DNA of 64,000 bases from Phaffia rhodozyma (lineage: Eukaryota; Basidiomycota; Tremellomycetes; Cystofilobasidiales; Mrakiaceae): assembly GCA_014706385.1 (NCBI GenBank), contig JACGZH010000006.1, positions 1,054,001-1,118,000 on the forward strand. Direction: 5' to 3'. A program made the translations under genes and the position numbers. Positions 11,714 to 22,708 of this stretch are shown piece after piece. How positions within the stretch are numbered: the stretch's first letter is position 1; each line of letters begins with the position of its first letter. Under the pieces are notes generated by a model. The model worked only from the letters and a program-made list of their open reading frames with translations, ran no database searches and had not been told where the DNA came from.

Positions 11714-13766
11714 CTATTCATTCGCTCCCGTTTCCTCTTCACTCTCGGCTTCAGCTTCACCCTCAGCATCTCTATCGCTGACCCGATCCATCCTTCCAGA
11801 CCCCGTTTGGGCCTGAGCGTCACCTCCAACTTCAGCCTCAGCCTCAGCCTGAGCGGCTCTCAACTGGGCTTCTTTGGTCTTGATCGCCCAATCTGGATCG
11901 ACGAGGAACGAATTTGTCTCTTGTCGTTCTTCGAGTGATTCAGCCGTCGGGTTATGTAATGTGAGGTGAATCTCGTCCCATTCTTGGTCGTCTTGCGCTT
12001 GAGGGTCTTTCTACTCAGGGGTAGATTGTAAAGATGGACGCATAGAAAAGAATCGTCGTGTTAGAAGAAATTCGTGAAAGATAGTAAGAAACTGAAGAGA
12101 GCACAAAAAAAGGAAGAGGGAAGAGGACGAGACGAACATTGGCTCTCTTCTTCTTGAGGACGGTCCTCGAATGATACTCGTGGTAGTAAGCTCCTTTCGA
12201 TCTCTTCCTCTTTCCTCCGGTACCATTCTCAGCTTGATCTTCAGTCGAAGAGTTATCGGTGCAAAGAATGAAACCTAGTTCGGTAGCCTGTCGGAGTTGT
12301 TGATCCACAACTTCATACTTCCTCGTCAAATTGTATTTGTACGACTATACGAGCACAGAGCGCCCGAAAAAGAGTAGAAGAGTGTAACGACAAGGGAAGA
12401 ACAGACGTCAGGGGTTTCTTAAATGAATTCTCGCGATACGGAATTGAAAAAAAGAGAGGGACAGGAGAAGCAAGAAATGTAGAACTGACCTCATCTGTAG
12501 ATGGACCAGTCTCACCCCGGTCGACCATTCCCTCCACTGCTTTCCGTCCGACCTCTTCAGAATCAGGAAGGTAGTACACCAGCGTTGTCTCGTCGTCAAG
12601 CAAGACTGGTCGGAAGATAGCCGAAGAGAGCGCTAGGTCTTCGTCCTTGAATTTCCAAACGTAGAATTAATGAGAAGTAAGCTTATCGGCCATTCGAGAG
12701 GACTGAGACCTATCAACTGGAACTCACCACACGATCAGGATCCGACAATTCTTTGCCGGGAGCTTCTTGGAATCGGAAGAGAGAGTACCCGTTGTACCAC
12801 GATTGAGGATCTGGCAAAAAGTCAAACGACTAGCGGAAGGAGTGAAGGCAAGACAAAGAGGATGTCAGCCCACGAAGGTAAAACCAACACCAAGAGATTA
12901 GATGAAGTGAACAGACCTCCTCTGCACGCAAGTGGGGCTTTCCAGGGAACCTCATATCCTCCAATTTTGACTTTTCAAGTTCTTCAAACGAGCTTTCGAT
13001 TAATTTCCATTGTCCCTCGATCGATCTATCCAGATTTTCCGGTCGTTTGAGCTGCTTGAGGCCATTTGCAGCCGATGATCTAGCCTTCTTTGTTTCATTT
13101 TGAATATACTCTGTCGGTCGGAGCCAGCCGACGTGTCCATGAGCTTCCGGCTTGAGACCACCAGTGATTGTGGTCGAGCTAGAACCGTTCGCGACAAGCT
13201 TTGAGCTCGAAGCGGACGAGGGGTCGACAGGTAGATTGTCAGGGGTAGGAGCGGTGAGAAGGTAAGCATCGGAAGGGTGTAATGATGGATGAAGTGCCTT
13301 TGGGTTGAGCTCTGCATCCATATGCGAATATGTGTGCAAGAATTCGGATTTTTAGAAAGAGAACGAAATCAAAAGTAGGTGGTCAGATCGCGTCTCGATA
13401 GAATCTCGGTTAAGGCGAAAGGAAGGGAACGAACGTGACATGTCTCCTTCCCAGATAGCAGGATAGCCTAATAAGTTCAAAGGCATACCACACTCAGCAT
13501 CGACCATCATCGGCAGCGGGATTGCTTTAGCGAGGTTGGAGGTGAAGCTCGGACGAGCATATCGAGAGATGGATGTAGGAATATCAAGTAGCTTTGGAGG
13601 AAACGGCGGCGGAGGTAACGGGTTTTCGTATCGAACACGAACGAGCAAGTCGCTATATGAGAAAGAGAGAGGATAGAAGAGAAAACGAAGTGAGAAAAGA
13701 GGTAAGCCATATGATACAGACAAAGGAAAGAAGAGAACGTAGTACAAACATCTTTTTGGACGACAT
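11714..13766 (-). CDS. PAF1: RNA polymerase II-associated factor 1 (Paf1 complex subunit)
   Basis: Paf1 is the scaffold subunit of the Paf1 complex, which travels with RNA polymerase II and couples elongation to H2B ubiquitination and H3K4/K36 methylation. The ATG at 13766 begins MSSKKI, then a splice joins DLLVRVRYENPLPPPPFPPK, the N-terminal signature of the family. Later exons give ECGMPLNLLGYPAIWEGD, VGWLRPTEYIQNETKKARSS, LVYYLPDSEE, YNLTRKYEVVDQQL and YYHEYHSRTVLKKKRAN. The final exon ends in a long acidic Glu/Ala tail (EAEAESEEETGANE), stop at 11714. At least six introns interrupt the gene, one just after codon 5. Order and spacing of the blocks match fungal Paf1. It is transcribed divergently from DCTN6 with 176 bases between the two proposed start codons. 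Confidence 0.9.
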
Positions 13767-13942
13767 CTTTATTGATGATGATGATGATGGTTATGGACGA
13801 TGTTCAAAAGAAGAGGTGAGCAAAAAAAGGCGGCAAGTCTTTAATTGAGTACAACGAACCCACACTCACATCTCATCTCGACGCTCTCTTCTCCCCCTCA
13901 CAAGTAGCAGCAGACGACTTGACTAAAATCAGATGATATAGC
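13767..13942. promoter_or_regulatory. Short bidirectional promoter, PAF1/DCTN6
   Basis: Only about 176 bases separate the PAF1 start (minus strand) from the proposed DCTN6 start (plus strand). It holds an ATG-repeat tract and a C/T-rich segment near 13860-13905. No TATA element is obvious. Confidence 0.45.
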
Positions 13943-15022
13943 ATGGCACGCTTATTGTGAGCATATTGAAAGAGAGTCAGATAGACGTGTCGGCCAGCCA
14001 TATAGACCTAACTCACCTAGCCTCATCGTCACCTCCCCTTCTCCTTCCGCTGGAAAGAAAAGATAACTTTGAGATCTCTCACACAGCGATCGTCCGTATT
14101 GAGTGCTCTCTAACTCTTGTTCGACTAAGCACCGCATCTCATCGTACAACCCCAACCGGGAGAAACAGGTTTGTCACGATGTAGAACTCAAAGGAGAGAT
14201 CATCATTGGAAGCGGTGAGTTGTCCATCTCTCAGGACCGCCTCGACCGAACCTAGGCTGATGGTATCATCTGTGACATTCGAACGCCAAAGGGACAATCA
14301 TTCATTCCAAGGCCACCATATTTGCGATTACAGGACCTATCGTGATTGGTAAGAATCTCGGTTACATCTCAGATGTATAGATGTAGAACGTCTTCGTTTG
14401 ATGCGACAAATGGTTCTTGTTTCTCTTCTCGGCCAGGTTCGGACAACATCATCGAAGAAGGAGCAGTCATCGTTAACCGGTTCGTTCTGCTCTTCCTCGT
14501 CTTGTACGTATAGAGATCACTCATGAAACCGATCACACAGCCGCAAGGAAACGATGCAGATAGGGGACCATAATTTGTTCTCAATCAATTCTCGTATCGA
14601 ATCTCCTTCGGTCGGTTCATTCAATACGTTTCATCCTCGGTCATCCACAGCGGCCTCGACAAGGATAACCGACAACTGTATAATCGGTGCCGGCTGTGCG
14701 CTCGTCCCTTCTGCATCTGATACGCGCAATTCCGAAGAGGAACAAGACGAGAACAGAGACGAAGTGCTAGAACCATACACTGTCATTTATCTTCTAGGAG
14801 ACGAGGACGGAGGGAGAAGAGTCGGCAGAAGGATATCTAACAGGGACGAGGAGGACGGAGACCGAGATCTGAGAGTGAAACATGCACAATATCTTCGAGA
14901 GGTATAGCTCTTTTTCTTCTCTTTAATTTCTTCATCCTTCTTTCCATTGACTTTAACTGATCGTGAAATAATTCGAGGCGAAACAGATGTTACCTAAAGT
15001 GACGAGAATGAGGCCTGTCTGA
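13943..15022 (+). CDS. Dynactin subunit 6 (p27), left-handed beta-helix
   Basis: Dynactin p27 sits in the pointed-end complex of dynactin, the dynein cofactor. Seven exons (13943-13956, 13998-14091, 14169-14214, 14292-14348, 14437-14479, 14541-14901, 14987-15022) join in frame to 216 residues. The hexapeptide-repeat core is clear: VELKGEIIIGSGTIIHSKAT, then FAITGPIVIGSDNIIEEGAV, IGDHNLFSINSRIE and ITDNCIIGAGCALVP. This matches the DCTN6 pattern of conserved Gly and Ile turns. An acidic insert (DTRNSEEEQDENRDE) precedes LEPYTVIYLLGD. The end is AQYLREMLPKVTRMRPV. The core is secure. The first exon of 14 nt and its 41-nt intron are my best solution for the start but less certain. Confidence 0.85.
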
Positions 15023-15226
15023 TCGAATGGTATCGGGCCAGGACTCTGCTTCTTTGATGTGATAGCCCATAGATTCAACGCATCTTGCATTTGACACTCT
15101 TTTCGTCTCTAGGCCATGCAAAGGCTACACACAATCGGAAAACACGTTAACAAGTAGTAATGGACAGTTTTGAAACACGATTCCATACACATATATAGTT
15201 AAAGATAATCGACACAAGAAAGAGTT

Positions 15227-17803
15227 TTAACTTGATTGCATATCTGGTGGATACTCTAGATCCAACATCGACCCGGCACTCTGCATCTGAATCTCATCCC
15301 CTCCGTGACCCAAACTCATCCCGACGCCTAATCCTAATCCCCCGAGTCCCATTCCGACCGAAGAAGAACCAGCGCCTCCTGCCAATCCGAGTCTTTTCCT
15401 CATCCGCTCGTTCTCCTGACCAGATTGATCCAACCAGGATGGATCAAACTCCCATCGTTCGAAGGGCGTCAATGATGTAGGATCAGCTGGCGGAGGAAGG
15501 TCTCGAAGTGGGTTGAGCTTGAACCGTCTGAGAAGAGGGGCAGTATAAAAGTTGCCTTTGATCGCTTTGGATTGGGCGGCAGCAATGCTATCCAATTCGG
15601 CGTAGATTGTATTGAGCTGCGGCAACGGAAAAGAAAGAAAAAATAAGGACAAGAGATCTTGGGACGTGTTTTCTACTAAACAAGCGCACGCAAGCTTGAA
15701 GGTGCGATCTCGAGAGACAACTGAAGAAGCAATAGAACTCACCTCGCCGCTTCTCCACCTAGGTGTTCTGACTTCTAAAACTTTCTCAGCCTTGCTTGCT
15801 TCATCCTGCTCGCCTCCTTGAGAGATACCCCCTGCTCCTGGTGTCGATCCGCCCCCCGAAATTAGGTCACTCTTCCCTGCTACCGAGTCCCATACGCCTG
15901 GTCCTAGTCCAGCGCGACCAGGTCCGTCGCCTTCGCCTTCGGAAGAGTATTCGGATGACATGTAGTCTATCCTGAGAACGTGCGGATACGGGTGTTGGGC
16001 GTACTGAGAATTGAATGTTGGGTCCGTCGCTGCCTTTGTTCTTTTGCGTTGTTTCTGTCACGATTCCCACCAGTCCAAGAAGATCATTATGGGTAAGCAT
16101 CTGGCAAGATATCAATTAGCGAAGAAGGGTGACGAACAAGGTCCTTGCGAGCCCATCGTCGACCCCGTTTAGCGTCTCGAACGGCCTTGATCTTTGCTAA
16201 CGGATCATTCTGAGCCGCGTATCTAAGAGATAATCACGAAAGTTCAATTCCAATATCACGTCTGCAATTAAAAAAAAAAAAAGCGGATGAAAAGAAAGAA
16301 AAAAACTAACTTTTTCACGAAATTTCCAAACGCCGTCCGCGCTGCCTTTCTCGCCTTTTCTAGATCAAGATCATCTTCTGGGATTCGAACAGCATGAAGC
16401 GGAGCAGACTCAGGCGATCGGAGAGTTTGGTATCCTTCGTTGATGACTTGAGTGGCCACGATTTCAATCCACTAAATCAGTGAGAATAGATAGAGATAGT
16501 TCAAGATAAAAATCGATCAGAATGAGCGCGTTGCGAATAGTAAAGCAAGACAAGGGGACATACGTCTTTGTTGGCGATGGATTTGAGACCGACATTCCAG
16601 TTGGGTCGAGCGAGAGGCGTGCCATTCATAGATAGAGGTTGAGGCAAGAGGGGGTCAACTGGATCAGGAAGAGGCGCGTCATCCGCTATGCCCATCAGGT
16701 TTCTCATCTTGGATCGAACGGCTTTCTAGATTGCTCAGAAGGATAACAGTATGGGAGAGTGACAGGGGAGGATATATTCAATCAACAGACGTAAGTTTGA
16801 ATGAACGGCACACAGCGACGCGTCGCCTTGTCTATGGCATGAGGGTGAAGAAAACGAGACAAACGTTCAGCGCGCCCTTCCTATCCGTGCTCTCCCTCTT
16901 GCCGGTCGTCTCGTCCCTCTTGAAATCTGAGCTCATCCCGATGCTCCCGTCATCTTTCTTCTTTGCCTTGTTTCCTCCGGGTCCTGTGCTTCCGGACCTG
17001 CCCATTTCCTCTCCATTCTTGTTAGACGCGTCTCGTTCTCTGAGGAGCATCCTCAATCGTTTGACCTCTTCTCTTAGGTAATCGACATCCTCTATTTCGT
17101 CTACATCAGCCTCATTCCCATCCGAGAGTTCGATATACTGTCTCTTTCGATTGATAGAGGAGCCAGACGCGGGTGAAGCATGATTTCGAAGAGCGAGAAG
17201 CGGAGAGGGAATACGGCTTGTCGTGGCTGGACCGGCCTGAGACTGAGGTACGATTGATTGAAGGATTTGGGACGCAGTCAGGATGGATTGAATGCTGTGA
17301 GAACCGAAATCACATGGAGTAAGGGAAAGAAGAGTTTACTGAGTTGATCCCAAGAAGTTTTTCAAAGTACAGGATGGCATATGAGAGGTGAACACGTACT
17401 CTGCTTCAGAGATATTACTCAAGTCTCTCCCTTGAGTCAGGCCAGATGCCCCAAGCTGTTCCCTCTGATGCTGCTGTCTGAGATGATGCTGGTGTTGATG
17501 ATGCTGTTGTTGCTGTTGCTGCTGATGGTGAAGGATGTTCTGTTCTTGATGTGGATGAAAGTCTTCTGGCGAGCCCTGGTGTTGCTGTTGTTGTTGTTCT
17601 TCATCTTCCACCACACCGTCAACTAGACCCGCGACAGCAGAAGGATCCCTGATTCCATCGTCTTCGTCTTCTTCGACATCAAGTCGATGCGAGTGATGAG
17701 GATGAACGTGATGGTCGTGTTGGTTGTGATGCAGCTGAGAGAAATGCTGATGATGGTGATGGTCCTGAAGGGAAGGATCAATGAGCTCACTCGAGTTTGC
17801 CAT
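15227..17803 (-). CDS. His/Gln-rich conserved hypothetical protein
   Basis: The ATG at 17803 opens with a His- and Gln-rich region (several HH and QQQQ blocks, 17430-17790). An exon follows with SIQSILTASQILQSIVPQ and a leucine-containing helix VDYLREEVKRLRMLLRERD that could be a short coiled coil. Later exons carry LPQPLSMNGTPLARPNWN, NEGYQTLRSPESAPLHAVRI, AAQNDPLAKIKAVRDAKRGR, DPTFNSQYAQHPYPHVLRID and a final region RRFKLNPLRDLPPPADPTSL followed by TPFERWEFDPSWLDQ. Stop at 15227. The C-terminal half is more ordered and reads like a family conserved in basidiomycetes. I do not recognise a named domain. The basic RRWARK segment and Gln/His tract suggest a nuclear regulator, but this is inference. 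Confidence 0.6.
17438..17620 (-). repeat. Poly-Gln/His coding tract
   Basis: CAG/CAA/CAT codon runs inside the hypothetical gene encode alternating glutamine and histidine stretches. The plus strand shows them as TGCTGTTGTTG-type repeats. Length variation between strains would be expected. Confidence 0.8.
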
Positions 17804-18010
17804 GGTGACTCTAGCCTTTGAAGGAAGGATGAGGAAGGAAGAAGGAGAGAGGCTGATAAAAGCCTGGCAAAAGCCTTAGGAGAGTTTTTCCTAATGCTTT
17901 CTGAAGTTTTCTAATAAGCCATTACAAAACGTTCTCTAGTCTTTCTCCACAAACCCAACGCACTCACATCCGACCGCATATAGCCATCCGTCCCATCCAG
18001 CATAGCACAC
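17804..18010. promoter_or_regulatory. Bidirectional promoter between the His/Gln-rich gene and WDR83
   Basis: Roughly 207 bases separate the two start codons. The middle contains GA-rich and CAT/TAG-rich sequence. I see no defined factor site. Confidence 0.4.
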
Positions 18011-19518
18011 ATGGTTGATCTCACATCACCTATGGAGCCTCCGTCCAGGTTGGCACACACATTGTCGTCCCACATTGGCTCAGTGAACATCGTCCGATAT
18101 AATGTGAGTCCAGACTTCTTCCATGGCCTCCTGGTGATCCTTTCAAGCTGATCATCTTTTGTGTGTTTTGTAGGCAGGAGCAAAGTACTGTCTCTCCGGA
18201 GGAACAGATCGGACGATCAGACTGTGGAATCCAACATCAGGCAAAGAGATCAAATGCTACAAAGAGCATGCATATGAGGTGTTGGGAATCTGCGTGTAGG
18301 TCTTTCGTTCTTGTCTTTCTGCTCTGTGGATCTTGAACTCTGTATCCTGATCACCACTTCGCCCTCGCCCTCACCCTCGTCCTCAGAACACCGGACAATT
18401 CAAAGTTTGCATCGTGTGGTGGAGACAAGTCGGTACTCTTTTGGGATGTGACTACCGGGTCGGTCATCCGGAAGTTCCAGAGACACACCAGTAAAGTCAA
18501 TGCAGTTGATTTCAATGCAGATGCTAGTGTTCTTGCCTCCGGTTCGTCTACTGTTTCTACAGTTCTCTCGGTAGAATTCCTTACTGACATACCAGGATTC
18601 AAACTCGCATGTTCAGGCTCGTACGACTCGACATTATCTCTGTGGGATCTCAAGTATGTCTACATCTTATCTGTCATCTGCTAGTCATCCGGCTGAACAA
18701 GCTTTGGGTCATATGTTCTACAACCAAGATCGCAGAGTCGAGCGCCTTTGCAGACATTGACAGAGGCGAAAGATTCCATTACGTCTGTGACCATCTCCGG
18801 AACGGTCCTCATGACAGGCTCTGTCGATGGATATGTTAGAGAATATGATCTTCGAATGGGCGAGCTTCGTTCTGACTACATAGGGCGTAAGTCACTCATC
18901 CCCCATCCCCCATCCCCTTTTCCATCCAGCATTCACTTGACCGTTTGACGTCCTGGGGTTTGCCGCATTTAGATCCTATCACGTCTCTCACGGTCTCTCC
19001 CACCTCGAATACAACTGTACTTGTCACCACACTCGACTCTACCATCCGGCTTCTAGACCGAACGAACGGGAAAGTCCTCGCCTCTTTTCAAGGGCACAAG
19101 AATGAGAGCTATCGATCTAAGGCCGCTTTCTTATTAGGCGAGAGCGGAGTAGTGTGCGGCGATGAAGATGGAAAACTTTGGGGATGGGGCGTTCTTGACG
19201 TAGGCTTTAGTTTCCTTTATATATCAGTTCATGCAGCAAGTCATTCTGATTCTATTTCGTTCTTCTGTGCCAATTCTCGCTTAGTCTAAACCACTATCGA
19301 AAGCGGCACCTCGTCAGATTCACAGTAAAGCCGTGCTCTGGGTTGAAACAAACCCAATCGACAAAGACGAGATGCTTACTGCCGGTGCTGGTCCGTTATC
19401 TATATTACCGTTCTAATTTCTTGCTTCTCTGATGCGATTAAAAAAAAAAACCTCTAATCTGACGGCCGGTTGTATCTGTATTCACGTAGATGGATCCATC
19501 AAAGTCTGGCGGCGTTGA
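18011..19518 (+). CDS. WD40 protein of the WDR83/MORG1 family
   Basis: The first exon (18011-18103) encodes MVDLTSPMEPPSRLAHTLSS then HIGSVNIVRYN. It is spliced to AGAKYCLSGGTDRTIRLWNP. Further WD repeats follow: HAYEVLGICV, FASCGGDKSVLFWDVTTG, RHTSKVNAVDFNADASVLAS, GSYDSTLSLWDLK, VLMTGSVDGYVREYDLRMGE, VLVTTLDSTIRLLDRTNGKV, GHKNESYRSKAAFLLGE, VVCGDEDGKLWGW and the terminal GADGSIKVWRR. The HKNESY(R)S motif and the TNGKVLASFQGH block are hallmarks of WDR83 (MORG1), a small seven-bladed propeller found in spliceosomal complexes and, in animals, as an ERK scaffold. No N- or C-terminal extension is present, as expected. At least five introns interrupt it. The stop is at 19516-19518. Confidence 0.85.
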
Positions 19519-20089
19519 GCGCGCTCCCCTCGCCTTGTTTTCTACTCAGTCTTCTTGTATACCCCTCATATTCACCCGACCTGTCACTTCATACCATACG
19601 AAGAACTGTCCTTGTTGTACACATCCTCCTTGCTGGAATACCCGACCATACCCTCTTCTTCGACAAAACAATCTCGTCAGCTTCCTTTATCATTCAAGAA
19701 ATAACGCCAATAGAGTTTTCTCTCGAAATTTTTTCCTACGTCCAGAGACTACCTTCCTGACGTAGAAGGTAGTCGTCGGAGGATGAAAGACACAAGAAGA
19801 AGACAGGAAGGCCATGTTTGTGCATGGAGTATCAGTATGGATCGAATATGATTTCAGGCGGTGTGGGGAATGCTCCATTTCAAAACGGAATCAGGAATCT
19901 ATGTCTTGGTTAGAGACAAAAAGGCGACGTGGAAGATGATGAAGATGACAAAGATCAAGTCCCAACGAGTTGCCGCTTGCTAGATTTGCTATGAAAGACA
20001 AAGACAGATACAACGATAACTTAACTACACATATGAATTATAAGTCTATATAAACGACGACCAAAACACTCTTCCTTCTACACTCGTAG
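19519..20089. other. Convergent intergenic region
   Basis: This lies between the 3' ends of WDR83 and the MFS gene. Short open frames on the plus strand (around 19470-19765) continue past the WDR83 stop in another frame and look non-coding. Confidence 0.4.
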
Positions 20090-22413
20090 TTATAATTCCT
20101 CTCGCCGGCGAGATCTCTGAAAAGAGCCACCCTTCCCGTCTGAATTGCTGTCTTCCACCGTCCCTGGTACCGATACCGGTAGAGTACTTGATCTGGGTAT
20201 GGGTGCAGGTAGAGAGGCCTGCACGATCAAAGCAGGTGGACGGTGGTCTTCTCGATGATCGTCATCGTCATAGTGAACCCGACTGAATCCGTTTTTGACA
20301 CCAGACCATGTGCCGGTTCTACCTTTAACCGGGAAGGCAAAGCCGAGACTGACGAGGGATAAGATTATATAGAACAACCAGACCCCTTTCAAGATTGATT
20401 TTTTTTCCCCATTCATTCGGTCGTTTATGTAGAGCAGAGGCAGAATGAGTATAATCCTCTGATCGATTCAGAACATTGAAAGATTGAACGGCAACTCACA
20501 CGGGTTACTTGTCTTGATGGAAAGCGCGAAGAGCGCGCCCACGAGCGCTGGTCCGACTCCTCTAGAAATACAAGCGAGAATGTGATTGATCGAGTTGACC
20601 GAGCCTAAAGCTGATGGAGAGGGTGTAGCGATGTTGAGTGCAATCATGCTCAGCCTGTCAGACAGAGCAAGAACAGTACGGTGAGCGCGACGGGGTCTCA
20701 ACGAGAGTATTCACTTTCTTGTAACAAGGTAAGACAGGAGATGATGAACGAACGGAAATGCCAAGAAAGCAGCTCTGCCCACCATAACCATCATTCCCAC
20801 AGCTCCCCACTCCCAACCTGATAACGAGCCGTTTGTGTTGGACGAAGGAAGAACGACGAGAACGAGAGGGATGAAGAAGGCGAGAACAAATGCTCCGTTG
20901 CAAGCTCGGTATAATCTGCTGGTTCCAAATATTCGATGAAGGGGTGGAAAGATGGAGAGCTGAGATACAGCACTAAACAGACAAGGAGGAAAGAAGTCCC
21001 AGCGATCAGCGTTTGAAGAAAACTGGGAGATGAGCCACCGAAAAGCGACTATGAACTAACGAGATCACGCCTCCTGCCATCAACAACTGTGCAATTTTTG
21101 CATCCTGATGATTTTCGATGAATGAATGAAACGAATCTTGTTCAGTCAGCTCACAGGGAGTTTGTTTCTAACAAAGAACAGCTGTCAAAGATACAACATA
21201 CCGATAGGCCTAGTCCACCTCGTTTCTTGGCTGAATATGAGAATAGGACGAACAGAACGTCGAAAGAACTCGCCAGAAACACGATGAAGAAATAAGAAAG
21301 TAAGACTACTCGGATAGATACCGTCCCGAGTATCTGTTTGAGTGTCCATGTCTCCGGGGGTGGGTTCGAAGTAAGAGCATTCGGTATAGGAGAAGACGGA
21401 GATATAGGAAGATGGTTTGTAGAAGGTGAAGGTGTGAGCAGAGGAACTTGTTCGATTTGTGCGGCCAATATCGCCTCGGCATCTCTCCGTTTTTTGCTTT
21501 GCAGGGTCTATAAAGCGGAATGTAAGAGATGATGAGTATTCCAAGGTACTCAAGAGGATATCGATGTCCTTTGAATGTGCGAACGACTGACTTCTGACAA
21601 GAAGAACAGAGTGACAAGGCAGCTCAAGAACGCTATGCTACTTCCGATTAAACAAGGAAGGAAGTATGGGTATATCTTCCAAAAAGGGGAAGTGAAGACG
21701 GTTGGAAATTTCTCGGCTGGCTTCGATGTATAACCACCTATTAACGGTCTACCAGGTCGAATGATCTTGCGTCAGAATGGTCGAACCAACTTGATTTCCT
21801 CTTGTTTGTAACAGAGGATATGATCTGATTATATCGGACGGACAATGACATAGGGAGAACAAGGAAACATACCCGATGACCAGTCCAATACTCCACATCA
21901 AGTTGAACATGGGCATTATTCTACTCTCGTTCGTTTCGTCCGAAATTTCTGCCAGACAGGCCTTGATCACACTGACATTCCCAGATAATGCTCCGTTGAG
22001 CGCTCTGGAAAGAGCGAGTTGATAGAACTCGGTCGATAAGCCGAAGCAAACGATCGACACTGCCGTACCGGAGAGACCGATGATGATAACGGGTTTCCGA
22101 CCGATGCGGTCGCTCAGACTTCCCCAAAAGTAAATTGTAAGGATCTGTGGGATGTGACAAACAATCTTTGGGTAAGCGACCAAGAGTTCAAGCACTAACA
22201 CAACAGAACCGATATTAATCAGCTAACCTCGCTCAAACTGAAAGCGCCCTCAAGAAGACCGGCATAGAACCCAACATGGGACTTGTCCTTTACTATAGAC
22301 AACCCCTCGACAAGAGAGTTGATGAACGGAAAGATGACCGAGTATGCGATAGGCTCTCCCAACCTGGCCAGACACAAGACGAATAGTATCTTTTTCGGCA
22401 ACGGAGTAGCCAT
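20090..22413 (-). CDS. Major facilitator superfamily transporter
   Basis: A predicted plasma- or vacuolar-membrane transporter. From the ATG at 22413 the first helix reads KKILFVLCLARLGEPIAYSV. The loop between TM2 and TM3 carries a textbook MFS motif A (GSLSDRIGRKPVII). Further helices include LSGTAVSIVCFGLSTEFYQL, the motif-B-like LSRALNGALSGNVSVIKA and NLMWSIGLVIG. Several small exons follow: a hydrophilic central loop near 21350-21480, IRVVLLSYFFIVFLASSFDV, and late helices to about 20350. The C-terminal tail is hydrophilic and ends GGSFQRSRRREEL at 20090. The GEPIAYSVIFPFIN start is typical of the fungal ZIFL/YCR023C-like MFS branch often annotated as multidrug or metal-chelate transporters. 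The substrate cannot be deduced. Numerous introns make exact exon ends uncertain. Confidence 0.8.
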
Positions 22414-22568
22414 TTGTTGGTGTATATATCGACCTAACGAATCCTACGGATGACTATTTGGATTAGAGAAACCCTGAGCTTCAGCCGGATCATCATGATA
22501 GTTGAGTGAATTTTCTGAATTTCGTGGGCGAAGCAGTCATAGCTAGGATATTGATCTTCTTGGCACCG

Positions 22569-22597
22569 ACGCGTCGACGCGCGACGCGTTTACGCGT
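22569..22597. promoter_or_regulatory. Cluster of three MluI cell-cycle boxes (ACGCGT)
   Basis: ACGCGT occurs at 22569-22574, 22584-22589 and 22592-22597, with a further GACGCGCG between. This is the binding site of MBF (Mbp1/Cdc10-type) G1/S transcription factors. The cluster lies 112-140 bases before the SPC24 ATG and on the far side of the MFS promoter. A single ACGCGT is expected by chance every few kb, but three within 29 bases is not. Confidence 0.75.
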
Positions 22598-22708
22598 TAA
22601 CTTGAGTAGATTCGGTTGAGCAGCAGCAGCAGCAACATCATCCTAACCTTCAGTCGGTCCAAGCCAGTTGGTTTCTTTCGTTCTTTCTTTGCTCAAACAT
22701 CAGTATCC

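Noticed and set aside
16813..16818. Other single ACGCGT sites (for example near 4632, 6419, 11018, 16813, 31577)
   Set aside because: Frequency is near chance expectation and most lie in coding or 3' regions. Only the triple cluster and the CDT2 site were kept.
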